Origin: Hypericum androsaemum
Lineage: Eukaryota; Streptophyta; Magnoliopsida; Malpighiales; Hypericaceae
Direction: 5' to 3'
NCBI GenBank assembly: GCA_963995505.1
Contig: OZ023198.1
Coordinates: 868,001 to 932,000, forward strand
Length of the DNA stretch: 64,000 bases
Shown: positions 56,331 to 64,000 of the stretch, piece after piece
Layout of the letters: each line of letters begins with the position of its first letter
Position numbering within the stretch: position 1 is the first letter of the stretch
Position numbers and translations under genes: made by a program
The notes under the pieces: model-generated
Seen by the model: the letters and a program-made list of their open reading frames with translations, nothing else
The model's database searches: none
What the model was told of the DNA's origin: nothing

Positions 56331-56828
56331 AAAAAAAAATTAATTATTTATTCTGTGACTTAAGTTAAAACGGATTGCTAACAATCCTTCGAGCCTTGTC
56401 TAGTCGGTCACCGTAGGAACGAGGATTTTCAACGTGGCCTAGAGTTTCCATTTAAAAAAGGTTCAAAAGCCACGATATGGATAAACTTTACCCATGTCCT
56501 CAAAAAAAGATAAGACTTTACCTGAAAAGCTAATTTATGGCTCAGAATTTAGATGTTAGAACTTGACGATATCTTCCCTTGATAAACTTGAGGTATCTCC
56601 ATCAAAAAGTTAAAATTGTAAAAGAGTTATTCTAATTTAAGCATGTCTTGGGTTCGAGTTATTAAAAATATAACAGTATTAAATATTTATTATAAAAATA
56701 TTTACTAACTTTTCAAAAATTCAGCCAGGCTCTAATTAAAATTAGTCTGGTCCGGAAGCGTAAACCAACACTTGACACATCTCTACTTCGGTGGGCTAGG
56801 TTGTTGGCTACTTGATTTTATCTCTTCG
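56331..56828. other. Gene-free spacer before the Mutator-like element
   Basis: AT-rich sequence with no gene. It ends in ATCTCTTCG, the left target duplication of the Mutator-like element. Confidence 0.55.
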
Positions 56829-57110
56829 GGGGTAAAAAATATCTATGGTTACTAAACTTTAATAAGTTTTTGTCTATGGTCACTAAACTTTTTTTTCCCT
56901 TTATGATAACCAATCTATTATAAGTTGAGCTAGTATGGTCACTTTTGCCGAAAATCTGATCAGAATATAAAAAAAGGCATGAAAGTCAAGACCCATTGAA
57001 CATCGACGCCTGACCTTTGCATTCAAGTCCATCATCCAACAAAAACAACATAAGAAAACCAAAAAGAAAAAAACGTAACAGAAAAGAAATCTCCATGAAC
57101 ATTAACATAA

Positions 57111-58825
57111 GAGATAATTACTCTCAGGACTCCAGGGTATAGTCAAATAGACTCTGAGGACCCTGTAATTTTTTTACTAATTGCTGAGCCCCTGTAGTTT
57201 GGTTATTATTATACTCTCGAGTCCCTTGCTGATGTCAGCAATTATTTTTGCCTTTTTTTGTCATAGAAATGACCTTTATACCCTTACACACAAAAAATCA
57301 TCCTAAATAAGTTGTAAACGCAAGTACAACTAAAATGACCCATTGGCCATTGGTTTCTTCTCTACTGTGTGATGCATATGCTGCCTATCTTTCTGGGTTA
57401 GTTTTCACTCCGGTCTTTTCTCTTCGATCCAATCTTTTTGTTCACACAATCCATTCGGATTAATAAAAAACCCTCTCTTCCTGAGAGCTCCTCCTTCTCT
57501 CTAAGAGAACTCCAGCCTCCAATCATCCATTTTGTCCTCTCCTTTATTGAAGCTTACATAATTTCTCTTCGCCTTCGTCCCATCTGGGTTTTGAAGATCT
57601 CCTTGTTTCCTTGGCTCTAGAATGATGAATCTCAGTCTTCAACTCGCTCCAAACCTAAAAATCCAAGCCCATGTCTCATCTCTGGTCCTAATTAGTAAGC
57701 TTCTCTGTAGCAGAATCTTCCACCCCCTTCTATTCGAGCTAGTCTGTGTAGATCCTGGGGTATTGAACAACATCAGCTCGAGGTGAGCGAAATGGACACC
57801 AACATCTTCACCATCACTTTCAAGAAGCAGATCGACAAAGAGTCAGCGTCTGCTGGAACTCCCTGGTCGGTTGCTGGCAACCACCTCATTCTCAAGGATT
57901 GGAATCTTGAACTTCACTGGTCTGAGGTTAAGTTCGATACCTCAGCTTTTTGGCTCAGGGTTCACGGCCTCCCTCCCAACTATATTTCTCAAGACTCTGC
58001 TAAGGCTATTGCTAGCCAGTTCGAGGGGTTGGACCAGTTGGAGGAGGTGGAGGAGGAATCTTCTAGAAGGGACTCCATTCTCTGTCTCGAAGTCCAGCTC
58101 TCCAGGACTAAACCCCTCTTGGTGAGTTTTCAACTCCAGCATCCAAACCTTCAAGACAAACAAATTTAGTTTAAATACGAACGTCTTCTAGAGTTCTGCT
58201 ACATTTGTGGGCCATTGGGTCATATTCAGAAGGACCGCAAGTTCAAACCTAACAAAGAAGGCACTGCTACTTATTCTCAAAAGCCTCAGCTTCCTTTTGG
58301 GCACTGGATGCATGCAGACTTCAAGGGTTTCATGGGTCCCCATCTAGAAGAAAATTCTACAACAATCACCATTATAATCAGCATGCCCAACAGGCTGCGA
58401 ATCCCTCCGATGACGGGCAAAACTTGAATTAGAAGGTCCCAGGAGATGAATCCCCTATGTCAATTTCCCCTACCCAAGTTAAGGTCCCACAAGATAAAGA
58501 CATTGCTGAACAATACGAGATACTGCTGGCAAAGTTTAAAGATCTATCTTCAGAACTCCAAAAGGCAGCAGCTGACCCTACTCATTCGGGAGGCGAGATG
58601 AATTTTGACCAAGGCAGCAGCAGTTGTACTTGCATTTTGTCTTTTTGTGTAAGGGCATAAAGGCCATTTTCATGACAAAAAAAGGCAAAAATAACTGCTG
58701 ACATTAGCCAGGGACCCGAGAGTATAATAATAACCAAACTACAGGGGCTCAGCAATTAGTAGGAAAACTACAGGGTCCTCAGAGTCTATTTGACTATACC
58801 CTGAGGTCCTGAGAGTAATTATCTC
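57111..58825. mobile_element. Long-TIR Mutator-like element nested in the MULE
   Basis: Perfect 9-bp flanking repeats TTAACATAA occur at 57102-57110 and 58826-58834. The inverted repeats are 179 bases (57111-57289 and 58647-58825), start GAGATAATTACTCTCAGGAC on both sides and differ at few positions. They share words such as ACTCTCGGGTCC with the element at 26448, so the two are one family. The interior holds no transposase but does hold a DUF4283 zinc-knuckle gene fragment. Confidence 0.94.
57730..58640 (+). pseudogene. DUF4283 zinc-knuckle gene fragment inside the nested element
   Basis: The first ATG is at 57792, but similarity starts near 57730. The frame reads 'FTITFKKQIDKESASAGTPW', 'VAGNHLILKDWNLELHWSEV' and 'FWLRVHGLPPNYISQDSAKA', the DUF4283 core of plant LINE ORF1 and related proteins. 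It stops at TAG 58167-58169, then continues in frame with 'FKYERLLEFCYICGPLGHIQ', a zinc knuckle whose last cysteine is replaced by arginine. A frameshift follows, and a tail resembling 'QYEILLAKFKDLSSELQKAA' comes from 58457 on. It cannot encode the full protein. The gene fragment was probably captured by the element. Confidence 0.82.
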
Positions 58826-59103
58826 TTAACATAATCCATTCATAAATAAAATAGCAAAGCATGGATGCAACTCCCTAAAGCTAGCTCTCGTTTTTGTGTT
58901 ATTCTATTTTTTAATCATTGGATGAATACTGCTGCACACACTGGCTAGGAGAAGCTTCAACTGTTTTTCTCCTTACTTGTAAAATATGAACATAATGAGT
59001 CTAAAACTTAAGATATGTTAGGAAATCAAACTAAAGTATAAATTAAACTTACAGGTAACCTGGAAATCCTTTGATTTGGTTGAATAGGGACTTCGTTGAC
59101 ATC

Positions 59104-59698
59104 CTAGCCTGAATGTTGACTTTCTGGCTGGCTTCTTTGCTCGTTCACATGCCTCCTAGAGTTATGGCCTTCTTGTCCACAAGTTTTGCATGTTATTTTC
59201 ATCCCTTTTCTTGGCATCTTTGCATTTTTTGTGTGATTGACTTTAAGAATCAAGTTCTGCAGCTTCTTTTCTCCTCTTCGTTTGCCTTCTCTCCCTCGCA
59301 ACCACATGAACAGCAGGTACCACTGGTGGACAAGAACTCGAAGGCCACATGTCCGGTCCATTAATTAGATTTATAATGTGCCCATATGTCTTAAGGTAAG
59401 TCTCAACCTTGTAATAAGCTGCTACAAAGTCTTCAGGCACACTATTTTGGTTCTCTATGCATCGTATTGCATGCCCACATGGAATTCTCGTTAGCTCCCA
59501 TCTTCTACATGAACAAGAACGAGCTTCTATATCAACCACAAATTGTCTTCCATTAATTGTTTGAACTTGATACTTCATCCCACCAGACCATATAGCAATG
59601 CAAGCAAATCCTTCTTTCTTGTTTTCTTCTAACTTTGCTTGGATTCTTGGACAAAGAGGACCTTCCTTCTTTCTCATCCAATTCTTTTTTGGCGCCAC
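59104..59698 (-). pseudogene. MURA-type transposase, C-terminal SWIM and knuckle region
   Basis: The frame from 59698 downward shows 'GMKYQVQTINGRQFVVDIEA' and the SWIM zinc finger 'CSCRRWELTRIPCGHAIRCI', followed by 'DFVAAYYKVETYLKTYGHII' and 'INGPDMWP', all typical of Mutator transposases. It stops at 59243. The expected knuckle appears in a shifted frame (59104-59260) as 'MKITCKTCGQEGHNSRRHVN', in which the last cysteine is missing. The catalytic MULE domain is absent. The frame is joined directly to sequence from inside the right TIR. Confidence 0.9.
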
Positions 59699-59868
59699 TC
59701 TTTCCCGCTAAATTGATGGGGCCCATTTCCTTTTTTTTTATTCCGATCAGATTTCCAACAAAAGTGACCATACCTGCTCAACTTATAATAGATTAGTTAC
59801 CATAAAGGAAAAAAAAATTTAGTGATCATAGACAAAAACTTAATGGGTATTTTTTACCCATCTCTTCG

Positions 59869-61589
59869 GTTTCTTTCTTTGCCATCTTTTTCCAATATTC
59901 AAAAAATCATTTAACATAAGCTTAATAGCTCAAATGGAGGATTTAACACTACATCTGTTGTAATCAATAGCTATTAAATAAACGGGTGAAAAAATTATTA
60001 TAATTTTACGAGATGTCGAGTTTAAATACCTTGGATGCCACGACGCCCATCACCGCACTGAGTCACCGAGTCAAGAAGCTCTCCAAATCGAACCTCGCAA
60101 CCACAACTTAGATGCCACGACGAACTAGCACCTCGCCTGCCTCTCCCGCTTGGAAAGGCGGGCCCTGCGCTCCTCTTTAGGTTTTTTAATTTTACTATTT
60201 CTGAATTTTAAAATTATTTAATAGGTTAAAAGGCCATTTTACTATTTTAGTCATGAATTTTAGTTGGTTAACAAAATTTTGATACGCAGGGGCTTTTTCA
60301 GAGACTTGGTCTCTGCAACTAAGTAGACTGCACTGTCGTTTTGTCGTTTTTTATTCCAATAACCACGTCGGCCTCGAGGCCTACGATCCGCTTGAACATG
60401 ATTCTATATCGTATTAGCGGGCTGAAATATTGATTGTAGTTTAGGAGTTTTGGAAAATTTTTGGCGTCATTGTTTAGTCCTGATAGTTGTTTATCTAGTA
60501 TCTATAGAGTTGTATTTCGGTATAGTTTGGTATAATATTTTGGTTTTTTTTTTAGAAGTAATAAGTTTTACCTTTCAAAAAAAATATTGGTTGCAGTTTT
60601 TATAACAGTGTTTTAATTTTTTTTGGGTGAGAATGGTGGGATAACAGTGTTTTAATGATAGCAATAGTGCTGCAACTTCCATTGCAGACAATAGTCCGTA
60701 TATTAAACGACGATGCGGAATATCAGACAGTTATGCTGCTTCTGCAGGTCGGATCTCGGTGCACTATTCGGACAGATAATTAATGCGAGGATGCCTAAGA
60801 TCCGCTTCGAAACCCAATTCCAGAAAAGCTTTTGGTAACAGAACTAATGATTGAAGTGTGACATTATATAGTACTTCTCTAGCAGAGTATCTACCACTAG
60901 CAATGCAGAGGAAGTTCAGCTCGTAACTACCGGAATGCTCTATTCGATCAATGTGGGAAAGCTTTTCTTATGCTCCGCAGCGTGGATGTGATGGGCTACA
61001 CGGATCCATTGATTAGCCAAAGAATACCGGAAAATAGGTGTCGACGAGTCCGTTGATTCTTCGGAATACCGGAGTCTCGAAGGGATAACTAACAACGAAT
61101 CCGTTGATCTTGCTAGATTTCGGAATCGATGTTCTTCGATTTATCGAAAACACGGTCGAAGATAAAATCGGGGATAACAGAGAAACGTGCTCAAAGTCAA
61201 ATTTTATATATAATCAAACAAATGTCTTCCAATGTTTTACAAATGCCATATATATATAGCCTAAACAAGATATCCAAAGGACATCAAAATTAAATACATG
61301 GAAATGAAGAGTTGTAAATAAAATGTATCTAGTCGTAACTCTTAGCTACCGGTACATGAATCCGTCTCTTTGGCCTTGTGTGAATGAATCTATCACTTGG
61401 AGTCCCGTATATAAATGCGTCCCGTACCACGAATCTGTCTCGTGCCCCGCTTCCCAGTACATATATATAGAATCCCACTATGGATCCCCGAGGTTACAAC
61501 AAAATTACAAGAGTATTGTAAATAGACTATAACAGAAGCCAAAGCAACCCTGAACTGAAAAAAAAAACCATCGTTGTCATGGCTTTCCT
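59869..61589. other. Gene-free stretch
   Basis: AT-rich DNA with a GC-richer patch at 60050-60180 and the small LINE tail at 60443-60582. No gene is supported. Confidence 0.5.
60443..60582 (+). mobile_element. Very short 5'-truncated LINE tail
   Basis: A 140-bp body ends TAATAAGTTTTACCTTTCAA plus an A-run. It is flanked by AATATTGATTGTAGTTT (60426-60442) and AATATTGGTTGCAGTTT (60583-60599), 15 of 17 bases alike. Confidence 0.7.
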
Positions 61590-61990
61590 CGCACTTTTAC
61601 TCACTTTTAATCTCGCAGGGATCTCAAAAACAGCTCCATGTCCTGGCCACCCAAGTCTTTCGTGAGATTGGCCCATCTCACCCATTCCCTGAACTTCGAG
61701 AAAATAGAATGCTCGAGAAGCTCAAGGTTGTGACGCTGTCTTCTAAAAATTACATGATTCCTATGGAGTCAGGTTCCCCACATAATCGAGGCAAACATCA
61801 TGAACCAGACCTTCGAAGACATACCTCTTCTCCTTAAACCCATCCAGTTCGACAGAACGCCACTAGTTGAAGAACTCATACACCACTTAAATCCCAACAA
61901 ATCAGCAAAATAGCACCAGAACTTCCAAGTGACTTGGCAATGCATAAGCAGATGAATACTAGTTTCTGTCTTGATCATCGCACAGGGTTA
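61590..61990 (-). pseudogene. LINE ORF2 fragment (zinc-binding region)
   Basis: Reading leftward from 61978 there is 'SIHLLMHCQVTWKFWCYFAD' and 'KVWFMMFASIMWGT', then an in-frame TGA where tryptophan is usual, then 'LHRNHVIFRRQRHNLELLEH'. This is the C-terminal zinc-binding region found behind plant LINE reverse transcriptases. No target duplication or tail was identified, so the limits are approximate. Confidence 0.75.
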
Positions 61991-62247
61991 TGTTTGAACT
62001 TAATTAAGCATTTTTTTTTCATTAGATAAAGCATTTTCCGGGTTTTGTTTGAACTTAAGAAAATCAAAAGTTGATATCCTTGATGACACCATGTATTAGG
62101 CAATTCCCGTGGAAATAACAAGTTCTTCCTGGCCAAGTGGTGTAACTGGGGTCCAACGTAATGGCAATTTTCTTAGAAATTGGTCTCTACGGCAGTAAAA
62201 ATTCGGAATTGAGCTTAATTTAGCTCAACACTTGTTATACTCTTTCT

Positions 62248-62870
62248 TTTCTTTTTTGGTAGGTAAATAAACTTTATTAAAACGAAAAATAAAAGAAGAA
62301 ATAAGAGATAATTACAGAGGAGAAAAGAGAAAAATCAAAACAGACGAGTGAAAAGATCCCACACTACCTAACCCTAAGCAAATCCCAAAATAAATCAAGT
62401 TCTTGGTTACCGATATCTTTTAAAGTTCTAGACCAAAATAACCATTCCGTTGTCCGATTATAGATAGAATGCTTGAGAAGCTCGCAATCACATTTTTTTT
62501 CCTCAAAGATTACCTTGTTCTGATGCAACCAAATGCCCCAAATGATAGCCCCGAACAAGGAGTACCAGACCTTTTCCATCATTCCACCATGCACCAAACC
62601 ACACCAACTAGATAACGCAAACTTAATAGAGATGAAGCCGCTCTAGGCTAGGCCCACTCGTTTCACAAAATGGTCCCAAATGGACCGAGAAAACGGGCAT
62701 AAGAGAAGTAGATGATCTGCTGTCTCATTCTCATCAAGACAAAAAGGATATTGCGCCTCCCAAGGTTGAATTCTCTTCATTCTAATCATCAAATCACGTA
62801 TCTGAATACGTCCTTGAATTGCTAACCACATGAAACACTCGACCTTCAGAGAGACCGTACCCATCAACAC
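62248..62870 (-). mobile_element. 5'-truncated LINE with 17-bp target duplication
   Basis: The body is flanked by CTTGTTATACTCTTTCT at 62231-62247 and 62871-62887 without mismatch. On the minus strand it codes for the end of LINE ORF2: 'VSLKVECFMWLAIQGRIQIR', 'LDENETADHLLLLCPFSRSI', then an in-frame TAG (62643-62645), then 'KVWYSLFGAIIWGIWLHQNK' and 'LFWDLLRVR'. It ends with TTTATTTACCTACCAAAAAA. Only about 620 bases were copied before reverse transcription stopped. Confidence 0.92.
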
Positions 62871-62949
62871 CTTGTTATACTCTTTCTGTCATTATAAAAA
62901 AGATGAGTATATTTGAAGGTATTATATATTCTTCTCTGAGCTACTTAAA

Positions 62950-64000
62950 TTTAAGGGAAAAGTTTACTTTAGTACTCTGTGGTATCACAAATTTTTACTT
63001 ACGTACCATGTGGTTTAAAATGCATAAAACAAGTGCAACTTATTTCAATTTTCATCAACAAGAGGTCCCGGGCAGCTCGGGTAGCTGCCAGAATTTTTTT
63101 ATATGAAACGACGTAGTTTCGTTTCATACGTGGACTGTCACGTCATATATGTCTAAGATGAGTTAATAATGACGTGGCTAGTGGTAAATTATCAAAATAG
63201 TACCATATTTATTTGTAATTTTTTAATTAAACATACCCCAAATCCCTCCTCCTTCCTCCCCATTCGTCTCCTCCTACCTCTCGCCATCACACCCCCAAAC
63301 ATAATTTCATACTCACGATAACAGAAACAGAAGTTGAATTAGACCAAACAAACATAGCCACCAAATCAATATTAAGAAAAACTAAGAAAATTAAATTAAA
63401 AAAAACAAAAAAGTCAACACTAGACCCGCAACCTCTCGAGCAAAAAAATAACGCCGTCATTGACAAAATTAAAGAATAAAAAGAACAACTAAACAAAAAA
63501 AGAGAACAGCTCCCTCGTCCTTCCCTCTCTCTCCACCGCTCCCAACCACCTCGACGGGAACAGCTCCCTCGTCGCCGTGGCACCGCCGCCTCGTATAATA
63601 TCGAACTCTATCGTCGGTACGCGTGTCGAGCACGCTTCATCGGCGTCGGCATTGACCACGGAAGACGACGAGTCCGACGTCGCCGCCGGCGGTGAGCACA
63701 CTCGGCCCAAGGAGAACCCGTGGGGAAGATGGAGAGGAGGAGAGGACGGTGGCGGCTGGTTTGGGACGCGCGTGAGTGTACGGGGCGGGGTCGAAGGGGA
63801 GGCGCGTGGGGCGGAGGAGTACGATCTCGACCCTTTCCCTTTCACGAGCCCCTCCTTACACGGCAGACAGGCGGGAAAGAAGAAGAGGCTATTCCCCGTC
63901 AGGAGCCGAGCCCAGTGGGGCTCTAGCCTCTTCGCTTGCCTCGGCCGCCGGGAACGATTTCTTCAGCAGCGACCTTGAAGTTTGCGAGTTCCCAATTGAA
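62950..64000. other. Possible left arm of a TIR element and a GC-rich block, cut by window end
   Basis: TTTACTTTAGTACTCTGTGG at 62965 and GTACCATGTGGTTT near 63003 are written like the terminal repeats of other long-TIR elements here. A near-palindrome GAAACGACGTAGTTTCGTTTC lies at about 63105. From 63530 the sequence turns GC-rich, with overlapping open frames on both strands (63577-63978 plus, 63489-63845 minus) that I do not recognise. A partner arm would lie beyond base 64000. Confidence 0.3.

Larger units (their letters stand above)
56829..59859 (-). mobile_element. Mutator-like element (MULE), deletion derivative, with nested insertion
   Basis: Perfect 9-bp flanking repeats ATCTCTTCG lie at 56820-56828 and 59860-59868. 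The inverted ends start GGGTAAAAAATA and share TAAGTTTTTGTCTATG and CTATTATAAGTTGAGC over about 130 bases. Inside, on the minus strand, only the C-terminal part of a MURA-type transposase is left. A second element (57111-58825) is nested inside. Without it the element is about 1.3 kb, so most of the transposase gene was deleted, from just inside the right TIR. Confidence 0.92.

Noticed and set aside
63489..63978. Opposing frames of 118 and 133 codons
   Set aside because: Both are low-complexity products of GC-rich DNA; neither strand shows a domain or splice signals, so no gene is called.

Overview
The window reads as nuclear DNA of a dicotyledonous plant. It has GT-AG introns, AT-rich intergenic DNA, plant-specific families (PIRL leucine-rich repeat protein, NAR2/NRT3 nitrate-transport partner, CYP71-type P450, F-box protein with associated domain) and typical plant transposons. 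A rosid, perhaps Myrtales, would fit, but that placement is a guess.

Host genes, left to right. A two-exon PB1-domain gene lies at 5057-5687 (+). A truncated purine-permease-like fragment lies at 8546. A nine-exon MAK16 gene lies at 10663-13761 (+), with a telo-box/site II promoter. An F-box pseudogene fused to a copy of the MAK16 3' end lies at 16085-17405. A three-exon PIRL gene lies at 21145-23574 (+), and a two-exon CYP71-like P450 at 28416-31905 (-). The F-box paralogue of the pseudogene lies at 45689 (+) and is frameshifted near its C-terminus. A tandem pair of two-exon NAR2/NRT3 genes lies at 48034-49269 and 51264-52555 (both -), each with a nitrate-response-element-like motif upstream of its TATA box.

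Mobile DNA fills most of the rest. There is a Copia 5' end (1-1172, -) and a decayed Gypsy gag (2146-3114, -). Two copies of a small LTR element with an unrecognised ORF lie at 17508-19347 and 39016-42314. A deleted Athila-like element (24636-28288) has one LTR holding a hAT-type MITE and the other a long-TIR element. A 5.6-kb LINE (32953-38561, -) has a 15-bp target-site duplication. A long-TIR element (42631-44942) carries a nested hAT MITE and lies inside another inverted repeat. A Mutator-like element (56829-59859) has a second long-TIR element nested in it, and that inner element carries a DUF4283 zinc-knuckle fragment. Several very short 5'-truncated retroposon tails have their own target-site duplications. 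At the right edge one arm of a further inverted-repeat element precedes a GC-rich block cut by the window end.

The most informative relationships are these: the F-box and MAK16 pieces joined almost exactly at a MAK16 splice donor; the two-copy LTR family, whose ORF and pre-PPT hairpin are conserved between copies; the nested Mutator-like pair with perfect 9-bp duplications; and the conserved NRE-like motif in both NAR2 promoters. No database search was possible. Family names rest on motifs read directly, and exon structures rest on splice consensus plus protein continuity.
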